From contig RCAB01000645.1 of the NCBI GenBank assembly GCA_003640385.1, positions 1 through 29,971 of the forward strand: DNA of 29,971 nucleotides, given 5' to 3'. Shown one piece after another: positions 10,310 to 23,201 of this stretch. The notes under the pieces were generated by a model that was not told the origin of the DNA, did no database searches, and was given only the letters and a program-made list of their open reading frames with translations. Made by a program: the position numbers and the translations under genes. How positions within the stretch are numbered: position 1 is the first letter of the stretch; each line of letters starts with the position of its first letter. The DNA is from Setaria digitata. Lineage: Eukaryota; Nematoda; Chromadorea; Rhabditida; Setariidae.

Positions 10310-13300
10310 TAAATATATATATTTTGAATAACTTTAAAAAAAAGAATTTGAGAAATACATTTTACAAATAATGCAAAAAAAAAATGCAAGATACTGATAG
10401 ATCGATCTATTGAACATAACAATAAGCCTTATAACAAGAATATGCAATTTACTGGTAATTAATGTAATGAGTGAGGTTATAAGTAACAGAAAGTTTAATA
10501 TCACATATAATGGCATAAATATAACGTCTACTGATGATCACTCATTCAGAGTGAAAGAAATTTGGAATAAAAATATATGAAAACTAATATCTGACAACAG
10601 AATATTGCAATAATTCTCCTTTTTCTTTGCATGTAAATAAAGAATTGATTAAATTCTGATTTAAATTACTGCTTATTTTTTTAAAAACAAACTATATATG
10701 GCTTTACTCAACAAACTAATTAAACAATAACATAAGAGATTTGCAATTTATACTTTTCAAAAATAACATTCAATCAGTGTTAGGTAATTTTCCCGGGAAA
10801 AAATTATTCATGGTGAGAATTTTTTGGTAAATATTTCGAAAATTCAAATATGCAAATAAATAAAGCATTTGAAAGTGCAGAAATGGACAAATAATCGCCT
10901 TAGAAAAATTATTGAAATTATAAATTTTAAGAAATACTTCAAAAATATCCCTTCCTTTAATTCCAATTATTAATGGCACTTTTGTAGGTCATTTAACATA
11001 AATAATTAATTTGCCAATCATGAAGTTTCCCTTTCCTCTTTTGTTTTCTTTTTCTGAACAATTATAAATCAATGTGAAAAGAAAATCTCACTTCTGAAAA
11101 TATATCTATTTGGTTTTTATATTTTCGGTTTTTCTTTCTTTCTTTTTCTTTTTTTGGAAGAATTTCAAAAGAAAAAAATGCTGAATTTATTTTGCGATCT
11201 TTTGATAAAAATTGAAAATGAAAAAGAAAGAAAATGAGGAAAATTTAATTTAATACTTAAATAAAAAAAACTGACTGGAATCACCAGTGACTTCATAGTT
11301 TTGCTATTACAATAATTCGGTTTGTCTTGAAAAATTGGTCCATCCTGAGAAATATCTTTTCTTTTTTCCACTATCTTTAAAATGATCAGTTCCAGAAATG
11401 ACGCTATTCGTAATGATACTGCTTCTCATTATCATTTATATTCCATAATGGTTACCGAGCTCCGTTTAGTCTATTTGGCATAAATATTAGCAGCTACACC
11501 ATTACTAATGATAACAAGCTTATCTTCTTCATGATGCAGCATAATAGACTAACTAACTAGCTAGACTATCCAAAAATTAAATCTATTTCCTTGAATGGAT
11601 TATATATATATATGGATGCATTTTTTTTTTTCTAACAGTAAAAGATCATTTCAATTTAATAATTAACTCAATTATCGCAAATATAATATCTATTTTTTTT
11701 AACAAAATAACGTTTCGAAAATATTTTTAAACAAAATATAAAACACTATCAAATTCATCGGGAAGAAGAAAAGAAAAAACATAAGAGAAAGAATATGAAA
11801 AGCGGGAAAAAAACAGCGATATCAATCTTAATATTAATTGATTAATCATCCAATCAATTCTTATTCATGAGAACCGATGCATTCACAAAATTATTAATTT
11901 GATATATTCTAAATTATAAATTGTAAATGATATACGACTTAGTTAAATATAATTCATTTTTTATTACAATCCATTTTCGCGAAATTTCCATTCCTTAACT
12001 TCATCTAATCACTGTCACAATTTGACGATGATAATAACAATGGATATATAATACTGTTGCATAATTAAAAATTAACTGATGAACCATTTTAAAATTACAA
12101 CTTAATTACTTCGAGGGCACTAATATTGCTTTTTGATTAGCAATTTTATGGAGAACGCTTAAGCAATAAATGCTAAAAATAAATTAGAAAATTGATACGT
12201 TAAGCTAAATATTCTCAGAAGAGGAGAAAAAAAAACTACCAAAGCATGAAAAGTGAAACTGCATGTATGAAAAAAAAAAATCTGGATTGTGAAATTTAAC
12301 TCTAATAATAAAAAATAATTCCAATAACAAAGTATTTCCGACTGATGCATTGATAATTTAAAATTAAATTTTAAACCAACTTGTGGCAAACCTTCAAAAT
12401 GTTAGAAAAACGGCAAATAACAGTATAACATGGATCACACCATCGAATGTCAATTTTTCTGAATACTTCATGCTGGAAATAAAGATATGAGAACTGCTTA
12501 ATCTAATTTCTGAGTGATATTTCATGGTACGAACATGTATTCGGATGACAGTTTTAGCGAATATTTTTTTGGGGAATAATAATTATTCTGGAACTAAAAA
12601 AAAAAATAAGAAAAAAAACCTATAATATAATCAAAAAACTGTCAGTGAAAAAACATTGTGCACTAAATAAGCTAAAAATAGGTAATATCATAGTATATCC
12701 AGAGCCAAAATTAAACTTTAATATTTGAATATTAAAATATAACATTAAATTGTGGGAAAAATCAACAAGCTACTAAAATAATCATAATATTCATCGCCAA
12801 GATTTATCCGAGTTATGGACGCGTGAAAAAGATAACAAATTTCAAAGGTTATGAGAGCGCATAGGCGACAGTTAACTTTATTCATAAACACAAAAAAAAA
12901 ATTCAAAAAAACTTAAATACAACAATAAGAAAAAATGAAAAGCAAATAAACGAGAAAAAAATTTTCACACCATTTTAGGGAATTAAATAAAATTTATTTG
13001 TATTCAATTTTTCAATCAGAAATTAAAAATGATGAAAAATTTTTAGGCGAAAGAGAAGTATTACACAAATATTACACCAAAAAAGAAAAAGCGGCCTTAA
13101 AAAAAAAAACACAGTTAATTTTACCGTAATATATTTTCAATTTAAAGCCTACAGTGTCGTAAGCAAAAAAATAATCGGAAAAAACAAAAAGCAAGCGAAA
13201 AAAAAATCAACCACTAATTATTCAAAACGTTTAAAAGCACCAAGAATGACATTAAGTTAAAAAGAAATCCATCAGAAAGTAAAAGGCCAAAAAAAAAAAA

Positions 13301-13650
13301 TAGAAAAAGCAACAAAAAAAAACTGGTAAATAAAAGAAAAAAGAAAAAATATTGTTAGTAGTATCAATAACAGGTAATTTTTATCTTATGCAATAACATG
13401 ATGAAGCAGTACTTCGAGTAAATTTTTATGCACATATTCTTATGCTCCTTTCATTAATTAATTAAGCACTTAAAATAACAACTTTACTATTATTGCTATT
13501 ATTATTATAATTATTCACATTCCTATTATGTATATGCATACATTTATGATTTTTTTTTTCCACCGCATAAAGAAATGAAATTTTTGAGAAATTTCCTTGA
13601 AGCTATTGCCATCATCGTCGATATGGATATAATATTATCGTATTACTCTG
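10310..13650. other. Intergenic stretch between deacetylase and kinase
   Basis: No supported exon or RNA gene is visible. The stretch contains A-rich tracts (12590-12620, 12890-13360), scattered short TA runs (11597-11612) and some mixed-composition segments near 11390-11560. Open frames here such as 10770-10979, 11165-11371 and 12159-12389 (minus) lack splice sites in register and read as low-complexity Phe/Leu/Ile strings. It should include the deacetylase promoter and the kinase 3' UTR. Confidence 0.6.
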
Positions 13651-16600
13651 CTAATGAACTGGTAAGTCATCATGTGATGGGCGATCTCGACCAAAATTTT
13701 CCGCATTGTGAGTTTGTGATGGACTTTGATCGAAACTTACTGCCTGAGAGGTGGATGTAATTGATGATAAGCTATCATCCCAATCAAATCGCATTGTTAA
13801 CATAATACCATTTTCATTTGCTATCTGTTAAAATGAATGTTATTATTTTAGACATTGAAAAACATTTTCATTTGATAAATGCTTCTTTATCGTACGCATT
13901 TCATATATATAAATATTCGAGTATAACTTAGCTATTTGAATTTTATAAATATTCCAACATAATTTAACTAAGTAAATTTCAAGTATCTCTTAATACTTAA
14001 GCATCGGTTTTCTTTCTTCCTTTTTTTTTAATAAAAAGATGTTTAATAAAAAAAATTTCTTGATAGCTTCAATTTTAGCATATCTTAAAAAAAAAAGAAA
14101 GAAAAACTAAATGAACAAATATTACTTCATTTAGGATACTGTAAAAAGTGGCATATGGTGGTGCCTCAGGAAACTGTAATTTATCAATGATTTGTAAAAT
14201 TTGATCATACTGTGATGGACAGTTCTCGAAAAACATTTCTTTTGCTGTTGTACGTATATCTTCTTTAGCTTTTTGCACTAGTAAACGATCTATGAAAAGT
14301 GATGATTTTTTGAAATTTACAAAATTTAATAAACAAAACTTTATGCAATTTTTCGTTTGTTTCTTCTCAGTAAATAATCTTTTCATTTAATTTAATAATC
14401 ATATCACTATTATTACTGTTTACGTAATCAGAAAGAAAAAAATAATCAACTTATCAACCAGTAACAAAACGCCACGGAAGCGATCCTTTCGTAAGTTCAA
14501 CCATCATATATAACCATGATTCTAAATCATCACGTCGTGATAAATCTTGCTTATGATGAGCATTCAGTGAGCCATATCGTGTTGTACCACGCCAACCCAT
14601 TTCACCACGTGATGGTAATACTTGTAAATTCTGAATTATGAATAAAAAGCATAAATCCTATAAAACACCTACTACTAATGTCATCAGTTAATTAATTTTT
14701 CTCTATGGCTTTTAGATTTTAAACTTATAAATTTTTTAACTTAATTTTTTCTTTATACTAATCAGTAATGTTTGTAATAATTATTAAATTCAATTTATAT
14801 ATATATTTTTTCCTTTCTTGGTTGACTTTGTAAAGTTTGAAAAAATTTGTGCAAATTATTTATCTGCATCTAAATTGATTAATTATTTAGAAATTGAAGA
14901 ATTTCCTTCGCCTTTCAATTTCTTTTTTTTTTGTTTTTTCTTTTCTTTTTCGTTTAAAATTCTGCATTACATTCATTAGTGATTGCAATTGTTTTATCAT
15001 GATAAGATGACATGTTAACATACCCGATTAATATACCGTCTTGCAAGGCCAAAATCAAATATAAAAATGAAATGTTGTTGATTATCATCTTTATTACCAA
15101 TTGCAAAATTACCAGGCTTAATATCTCTTGATAGGAAACCACACTGATGCAATTCCTCGATTGCATTTAATGTTTGCATTGCTATACGTGTTGCTGTTTC
15201 TGTTCCAAAATTTTATATTTTATTTATTTGCATCAATAAATAATTTTTGTTTTTTTCTTTTTTTAAATATTTTAATAGCTTTTTTTCTTTTTCACTTCTT
15301 TTTTCTTCCTTTTTGGCTCTATTCTTGAATAAATCAAAATAAATTTTGAATTTTGATTTATTTAAGAATAAAAAAAAAATTCAAGCATGAACATTTTTGA
15401 AGAGGAAATTTTTTAGATGAGAAAAATCAGTTTTGTATAAAAATTTTTATTTATTTATTTGTTTATTTTTTTGAGATTAGCAAAATATTTAGCATTTATC
15501 GGAGAGTTAAAAATAAAATGAAACACACGAAGTGTAAAATGACGATCAGGTTGTCTGTTGCGTAGTTTATTTAGATCTGGTCCAAGTAATGACATCACAA
15601 TAAACATAAATTCTTGCTTTACATGACCCTAGAAGAAGAAATAAGAAATTATTTAAATTAACTTATTGTTTTGCTCGATTTTAAACCAAATAGCAAAATT
15701 TGAATCCTTTTCTTCTTGAAATTTTAAAATATTTTCTGATAAAATATTGCAAATCGATGAGAACATCTTTTTTTAAGTATTGTTGCTCAAGAATTTTTGT
15801 ATTTAATATCGACCTGCATCTAATTAATTTGAAATACTGATAAATAGATATGAAATGTTAATAAAGATTGGTTTAAATTTAATTAATTAACTTAAAATCA
15901 TTTAAGATTTGTTCTTTTCTTCTCGTAAAAGCCAAATAAACCTGTCCATTTCCAATCTCTCCCAACAATATTTAAATACATTTAATTAATTGAATTTTGC
16001 AAAATTACAATGAGCAAAAAAATTTCATAATTTCAAATTAGTCTTTTAAAAGAAAAACTTATGGAAAATATTGTCTTTTTTTTTTCAAAAATTATTATAG
16101 AAAGATTCATGAAAGCTTACATAATCATACATCTTGCACATATGTTTACATTGTCGTTGATTTGCCACTCGCAATACACCAATTTCAACTTTTAAAACTG
16201 TTTTGCTAAACTTTTCAGCTTTAAGCGCCACTGCCCTGAGAAACTATTTATGAACAATTTTTCAGATAACTAAGATAACAAGCGGTAAAATAGTGAGAAG
16301 GAGTCAAAAAAAAAAAGGACGGTGGGAATTAGATTAATTAATTGGATTAATAGTTTTCCAAAAAGTGCAAAAAAAGAACGAGAAAAATGACTTATTTTAT
16401 ATTATTATGCGATGTTAAAACAATTACTTCAGATTTACTATGATTTTAATTAACATTTCATATTATTATTAAAAAATTTTGATATGGGAAAGGAAAATAA
16501 GATTTTTTCGTTATTATTTCTTATATGATGCAATAATAACTTTAATCCCTCTTATAATACTTTATGGGTATTTAATAGTCGAAATTAAGAAATCAAATTA

Positions 16601-16792
16601 AATATTTCACACAAAATTTTTCACTTACTTTCTGTCATTTTCACATCTGGCCAAAAAAACACTCCCATAACCCCCTTCTCCAATAACTGATATCAATTTG
16701 TATGCTTTATTTCGAGCTGATAAGACGATATCATCAACAGCAGGTAACCGATCATTATCCGAATCTACTTGTCCTCCTCTATCCATTTCCAT
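13651..16792 (-). CDS. CK1/tau-tubulin kinase-like protein kinase (seven exons, about 354 aa)
   Basis: Exons (minus): 16792-16629, 16235-16121, 15628-15529, 15199-15024, 14630-14459, 14289-14126 and 13824-13651. An in-frame TAA immediately before the ATG fixes the start. It is a Ser/Thr kinase of the casein kinase 1 superfamily. The glycine loop GEGGYGSV is at 38-45, the ATP-binding lysine is K60 in VALK, and the probable helix-C glutamate is E72. The catalytic loop SRDIKPGNFA has D152, K154 and N157, and DFGLARRY starts at D175. RGTTRYGSLNAH and SRRDDLESWLYM (216 onward) are CK1-superfamily signatures replacing the usual APE. QTLNAIEELH and FLSRDIKPGNFAIG match the large nematode TTBK-like branch better than CK1 proper. 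Residues from about 298 on are a Ser-rich tail ending DDLPVH. The usual HRD is SRD. All key catalytic residues are present, so activity is expected; substrate unknown. Confidence 0.94.
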
Positions 16793-17835
16793 TTAAATGT
16801 TATTATTGTTTTATTTAAGAGCAAATTTAAAAAAAAAGAAAAGTCTTTTCAATAATTGTTTACTTCCCAGGTGAGCATTTCAGAAGGTGTGAAGCTGGCT
16901 CCTAACTTGTATGAACTTAGAAATGAATACTAATTATTTCATCAATTTCCTTTTATTTAAATTCAGTTCAAATTTGCATATTTGATATATTCATAGAGGA
17001 AGTCAATTTAAAATTTATTAAATGTGTTGCACACACTACTATATCGCTCAAAATTACTTTTAATTGTTGCACATTTTGTGTGCACTTTGCAAGTTCATTT
17101 AAAAATCAACAATTTTCGAAATTGTTTGATTCATTTGAAAATTAACAATTTCGAAATTATTTAATGCTTTTTTTTGATTTAAAAATTATTTCCAAATTAT
17201 TATCATGATAACTTGATAGGTCTCCATTGCTGTGTTCTGTTTTGTTTTCATGTTATAGAAGTGGAACGAACTGCTTATAAAAAAAGCTTAACTGTAACGG
17301 TATTTTTCGTGACCAACAAATGGAGGAAAAAAAGAAGCAGTCTTAGATTGGCAAATTTTGGGGGTCTATTTTGTTTCATTTATGAAATTAAAAATAAAAA
17401 ATAAAAAAAAAACTGAAAAGGAAAAAAATACATTGAGAATTCTTTTATTAAATTATTATCAAAAGTTTGATTTTCGTGTGCAAGAAAAACTGATATTTTT
17501 TTCTCAAACAATTTAACAAGGAAAATTAATGAATTAATACTAATAGTAAACAATTTCGTAACGTTTTTACAGAATGCTATTATTGTGTAGTATTGATTGA
17601 TTAATGCAAAATTATAAAATCTTATCATTATTATCGGAGTAGCACTTTTTTCCAAGCAGTATTTTTTAAAAATGCTTAGACCACAACATGCTTAATCATT
17701 TTATTTTCCCATAGAATATAGCTAGAATTTTAATAAGGAAACATTCATACTTTTTTTTTTCAGTTTTTTTTTTTAATTATTGTCTTTTCACATGACGAAC
17801 ATAGAAAGAAAATTAGTCAAAGATAAATTTTGAAA

Positions 17836-17961
17836 ACAGTGAGTAATTTGACCAATACATTAGTCAATAATTATTTAATCAAAAAATTAGTGATTTAAAT
17901 GATGCATTAATTGCTAATTTTCATCGAATTGGTCAAATTATTGTCACTACTTGAAAAAAGA
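17836..17961. repeat. Short inverted-repeat element
   Basis: A 13-base arm TAATTTGACCAAT at 17844-17856 pairs exactly with ATTGGTCAAATTA at 17938-17950. The pairing continues outward as AGTGA against TCACT with a small bulge. The inner spacer is about 80 bases. A related string, ATTTTGACCAATTC, occurs near 26860-26873. It could be the remains of a small non-autonomous DNA transposon or a structured RNA; neither is proven. Confidence 0.45.
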
Positions 17962-19102
17962 GAAAAAAAAAAAAAAGAAAAGAAAAAGAAAAGGAAAAGG
18001 AAATTACTGTCATTATATTAAAAAAAAAAAAAGAAATTTTTCGGAAATATTTTTCTGTAATTTAAAAAATGAAAAATATACGATAAAATAGTGATTTATT
18101 CATAGAGAAAAAGTTTTTCAAAAGGTTTAAATTAGACAACTGAGATGCTATTCACGGTAAATGATTGATAATACATAAAAGAAATTATGTTTAAATTTTA
18201 TCTAAAAAATAAACAAAAAAAAAAAGTGTACCTAATCGAGAAAATTGCTGAGGAGGAATCTGTAGAATAAGGTTTGTTTCATTAATGGATAGAGAGACAA
18301 AGAAGTTACGACGAAAAATACACACACACAAAAAAAAAAAGAAAAGTTATCTATTACAAATTTCACACATTTAATTTTACTCATTTGTAGTTTGATAAGT
18401 TTTATCCATTCCATCACACTTTTCCATTCTTCAATTTTACTGAAATATCTCACAAGCTGTATTGTTACAACTATTTGATTTCATATTGTTGAAGTAAATG
18501 CTTAATTTGATTAGATCCTTTAACAATTATGCAATGCAAAGTTGTATTAATCTTATAATCAATGGAATCTGGGTCATCATGATAAAAGGTTGATTTCAAT
18601 CATGTTATTAATGATGACCTTCCTTCCTTTATCTTACACATTAATTATAAACAACCGTTATTGTCTAAAATTTCCAATACAGATAAATAGACTTATTTAC
18701 TCCTACTGTTGCTAGGGTATAGATGGATGATAATCATTTCGACACGATAAAGGCATTATTAATGACTACTACTTATTGATCGTTCTGCTAAAATGATCTT
18801 TCTAATTTTGAAAAACGTTTCAAACAGTCTAAATTTAAAATATAGCTAGCTCGAATAAAGATGTAATATTTTAAAGAGTGGCTGTGGAAGCAAAAATAGT
18901 TCGAAAAATTATGCCTAATATGATTCAATTTTTTTTTTTTTTTTTGTTAAAAAAATCTGTTTCAGCATAATTGACATTCTTAAAGCAATTATCATCCTCC
19001 ATCGAGCGAAACTTCTGTCCTTTGAATGTCGCATTTTTAAAATTTTATTTCAAAATTTTTTACGTAATTGCAATTAAAAGGAACTGCTGATGGTGTTGAA
19101 AA

Positions 19103-19286
19103 ACCTTGAACTTCAGCATATATTTACTATTTCTAAAAAAAAGAAAAAAAATTCCTGCAAATTAAAGCATTTATTTGCATCTTTCTTCTCAAAGACCTTG
19201 ACCTTCAGTAAACTTAAAATGTTTCTAAATTCTGAAAGAAAATCGGCCTCATATTACAATATTTATTTAAATATTTCTTCTCGCAG
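19103..19286. repeat. Diverged 92-bp tandem duplication
   Basis: Units 19103-19194 and 19195-19286 are exactly equal in length and align without gaps. Both begin ACCTTGA(A/C)CTTCAG and both end in TTTCTTCTC followed by two bases and AG. The middle is diverged. The open frame across it (19090-19293, plus) is a by-product, since no family is recognisable. Confidence 0.6.
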
Positions 19287-19798
19287 AATATAGTTTTTTT
19301 TTTTTAATTAGAAATTTAAGCTATTAGATATGTGCTTAGTTTGATTGCTTAATTTAGCTAAACTTTTAAACGGAAAACACTTTTTTTTTTAACTAAAAAT
19401 TTTTTTGGCGAAAAGTATTTATTCACTTGATTATTAGGAATTCCTAAAAATTCTATGCATAGTGTCAAATGATACTTCAAGTATACGGTATAATTAATTA
19501 GCCATCTCTAATGCTTGTTTAATTATCTCTTATGTTTTTGGTTAAAAAAAAAAAAGAAAAAAAAATTAAAAAACACTGAAGGCACTATTACTTACTTCAT
19601 GTCTCATGATGATGAAGTATATGTATATATATTCTTTTTTGAAAAACACTGAAACACTATGATGAAAGTTTCTTTTTGATCCAGTCCCTTCTTCTTTGTT
19701 TTATTTTAATACCATTTTCGTCAAGTAATGAAAATCTTTCTGCGATTAATTAAAAGGTAGATTTTTAAAAAATGAAGAAAAAAAATTTTTTTTTAAAA

Positions 19799-20419
19799 AA
19801 AATATATGTTTCAGTATATATATATATATACTGAAACATATATTTTATATACATACTATATATATATATAAAATATATATATTTCTATTTTTATATATAT
19901 ATATATAAAATACATATATTTTATACATATATTATGTATATATAAAATATATATATTTTTATTTATATATATATATAAAATATATTTTTATATATACATA
20001 TAAAATATATATATATATATAAAATATATATATATATATAAAATATATATATATATAAAATATATATATATATATAAAATATATATATATATATAAAATA
20101 TATTTTATTTTTTAAAAAAAAATATATTTTTTATATTTTAAATATATTTTTAATAAATTAAAATATATATTTTTTTTATAAAATATATATATATATATAT
20201 ATATTTTATATATACATAAAATATATAAATATATATATAATATATGTATATATATTTTTATTTTTTTATATATATATATTTTTATTTTTATATATATATA
20301 TAAAATATATATATATTTATATATATATTTATTTTTAAATATATATTTAAAAAATATAAAAAAATATAATATTATATATATATATATTATATACATATTT
20401 ATATAAATATGTATATAAT
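19799..20419. repeat. AT microsatellite with a perfect 48-bp palindrome at its left end
   Basis: About 600 bases of TATATA tracts are interrupted by short A or T runs. At the left end, 19799-19846 is a perfect palindrome: arms of 16 bases containing ATATGTTTCAG and CTGAAACATAT flank a 16-base TA run. The 94-codon minus-strand frame over this block, made of Tyr, Ile and Lys, is an artefact of the repeat. Confidence 0.95.
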
Positions 20420-22152
20420 TTCAAGATAAGCAAGCAGAAACACTTAAATTCAATAATGCTATTTAAGTTCTCAAGTAGCAACGAAGTATCACTTCAGTAA
20501 CATTACGAAAATACGTTGGAAAGTCGAACAGTGTTGATAATTTATTTTGTTCAGATTATCAACAAAAATTAAAGGATTGATTTATAGGCATGTAAAGTCA
20601 TGTGTATATAAAATAAACACTTAAATTTTTTTTTCTTTTTTGGTAGCCATAATTATGCCTAATTTGCAGTTAAGATTAATATACCAAATGGAAAAATTGA
20701 AATATTCAATAAATTTTTGTTGGCAGATAAAATTAATTTTTGAAATTCATAATTTAAATGGATAAAAATAAAATATTTAAGTCATATAAAAATGTCATTT
20801 CTTCAATTGCCAACATGGCCTGTAGAATTTTAGCAATTTATATCAGGTGATTGATTAATTATGCACAAATATTTGGTGCAAATTTCTCAAAAATTAAAAA
20901 TATATCATTTAAATGATTTAATGAAAAAAAGGTTAAATCCCAATTTCAATACTGATTATTTGTTATGGAAATAAAATTTCTTAATATTTCAAAAAAAAGC
21001 TGTATAAATTCAAGTTTTAAAATTTCACAAATTCTAAATGTTGTAATGCGTGAAGTTTAAAAAAGAAATCAAATAAATACCACCTTATTTAACAAAGTTT
21101 TTTTTACATTTTTTATTTTTTCATGCCGTACAGATTATGTCAAAATTTTTTAATGTGTAAAAAAAATTGACATTAAAAGGTTAATTGAAAAACATTTTTT
21201 CTCATTTACTTTCATTTTTTTGCCAGAAAAAAAAAAAGAAGATACAAGCTGTCCTTTTGATGAAGTATTTGTATTTTTTTTTTTTTATTTTTAAAGATTT
21301 TAATTGTGTTTAAAAAGAGGGGACGACTTAGAGTAAATAAATGTTAGAGCTGACATGGCCGCGTTTTTTTTTCCTGTTTTTTTCAGTACCGATCATAAGT
21401 GTGAGATATAAATTCGTTAAAAAAAATGAAAAAGGAAATAAAAAATAAAAATAAAAATCAGGGCATTAAAAAAGAGAAGGAAACTGGATCAATAAAAAAT
21501 TTTTTTATTGTTATCTATGACTTCGTTTGTTTTCTTTTCTTTTCCTTTTTTTTTTAATTTTAATTTTTTGAAATTTTGAAACTACAGTAATATGTGGCAA
21601 ATTTTCTGGGTTCTTTTATCTGCATATTTTATTTGATTCATCCTCATTGAAAGTTTTCTTTCCTTTTCGTTTTCATTTTAAATTATTTGCTTTTTTTTCG
21701 AATCAAATTTATAAAGTAATTGAAATATACCGTTTGGATAAATCTATTAAGTCTTTTTTCCCGTGCATTTATGTTTCGCAATTTTTATTTTATTTTTTTT
21801 TTTTAATATTTTGATTCGCTTCTGAATTAAATTTGGAAATTTTAATAAATGGAATAAATGATTTTTCTACCTGAATTTCTCAGCTGTGAACTAGTTTGCT
21901 CTTTTTTCCTTTTGTTTGATTAAACTGAGAACAATTTTTTTCTAGATGAAATCGATAGATGATCTCTCTTTGTTTCTTCTTCTTTTTTTTTTCTCCTATC
22001 AAAGTTAATTGAACAAAATAAATACTTGAAGTGCTAATCAATTTGGCGAAATCATCAGTGCATCATATGAGTTTCAAATTTCTACAAAATTAAATTTTTA
22101 ATGTACCATAATTACTTTGTCGTTGAAAAACAAATAAATAAATAAAAGTTAG

Positions 22153-22185
<33 letters not shown>

Positions 22186-22447
22186 AAAAAAGAGAAAGAA
22201 AGCAAAGAATAACTTGATTTAGGGAAAGAAGAAGAATATACTCAAAATTTCATGATTGAATTTATTGGAACTTAGCGAAATCGTGTCAAAGTCATTATTG
22301 CATATCGCTGTATCGCACACCAGTGAAGAAGAAGAAGAGTGACCCAGAAATGAAATATAAAATGAAATGAGAATGAGACTGTTCTTTACAAATATTATTA
22401 TATTTACAACTGGCATCATCACTGCCCATTACAATTTATACATTTTC
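20420..22447. other. Gene-free intergenic stretch right of the microsatellite
   Basis: I see no supported gene. It is rich in T tracts (21266-21280, 21780-21805, 21980-21995) and has an A20 run near 22172-22191. The frame at 22219-22422 (minus) has no recognisable motif. Confidence 0.55.
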
Positions 22448-22925
22448 GGGAATTTTATTACAATAAAATTTGATCCGAAATTAAATTATAAATGAAAAAC
22501 TCTAATTGTTTTATTAGGAAAAAAGTTTTTGAGATATTTAAGATTTAATTGAAATGAGGATTTTTTTATGGCACTGTAGAATATCGAGGAAAGTGGAAGG
22601 AGAAGGAGGAGGAAGAAAACGATGAAAATATTATACGTACAATTGTTTTCATCATTGCACATTTTCATCAATTAATATATTTGCTTAGGAATTCTAATTA
22701 TGAAATGTGAAATTAAATTATAAATGAAAAACTATAATTGTTTGTTAAAAAAAATTCTAAGAGATTTAAGATTTAATTGAAGTAAGGATTTATCATATGC
22801 AATGATAGAAAATTAGGGAAAGTAGAAGGAAAAGAAAAAAATAAAACGATGAATATAAAAAGCTGTAATGTGAAAAAAATTTATATTTTTTGCATTAGTT
22901 AATTAATAGAATGATCAATAGAAAA
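22448..22925. repeat. Diverged tandem duplication, unit about 239 bp
   Basis: Copy A at about 22448-22686 and copy B at about 22687-22925 share the same order of blocks: GGAATT near the start, AAATTAAATTATAAATGAAAAACT, TAATTGTTT, GATTTAAGATTTAATTGAA, AGGATTT, then GGAAAG(T)GAAGGA and AACGATGAA. Copy ends match at GCA...TTAATTAAT. Copies differ by substitutions and small indels, so the event is not recent. Confidence 0.6.
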
Positions 22926-23131
22926 TTTTACGTGTTTGCTTACTTTTTAAACTTTGATCGATTAGTTAATTAGTTAAATAATTGTTTTTTCCAATTTTTT
23001 TGTTCAAAAAAAAAAAAAAAAAAAGAAAAAAGGAAACAGGAGATTATTAAATGGATATGTCCGTCCAACTGTTTTTTTTCTTTTTTTTTAATTTAAAAAT
23101 TGTGCTTCGAGGTTTTTCTCTTTCCTTTTTT

Positions 23132-23134
23132 CAG
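23132..23134 (+). promoter_or_regulatory. Candidate trans-splice acceptor upstream of the hydrolase
   Basis: CCTTTTTTCAG ends at 23134, a strong nematode-type acceptor 67 bases before the ATG. A second candidate, TTTTTGCAG, ends at 23178. Either could be the spliced-leader or 5' UTR acceptor. Confidence 0.4.
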
Positions 23135-23201
23135 ACTTGGGGAGCAGGAAAAAAAAAGAAGAACGAGCATTTTTGCAGTAAGAAATTATCGTAACTGAAG
23201 G

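Larger units (their letters stand above)
16800..19798. other. Gene-free intergenic stretch upstream of the kinase
   Basis: No exon or RNA gene is supported. It contains the likely kinase promoter side, a small imperfect inverted-repeat element at about 17836-17961, a 92-bp tandem duplication at 19103-19286 and several A/T homopolymers (17962-18033, 18931-18945). Open frames at 17213-17404 (plus), 17380-17655 and 18232-18453 (minus) have no family resemblance and no paired splice sites. Confidence 0.55.

Noticed and set aside
13575..13760. 61-codon plus-strand frame near the kinase end
   Set aside because: Antisense to the last kinase exon (13824-13651) and its 3' flank; no family resemblance.
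15128..15328. 66-codon plus-strand frame
   Set aside because: Starts antisense to the kinase catalytic-loop exon and continues into a T-rich intron as a Phe/Leu string.
20112..20396. 94-codon minus-strand frame of Tyr, Ile and Lys
   Set aside because: Pure translation of the AT microsatellite.
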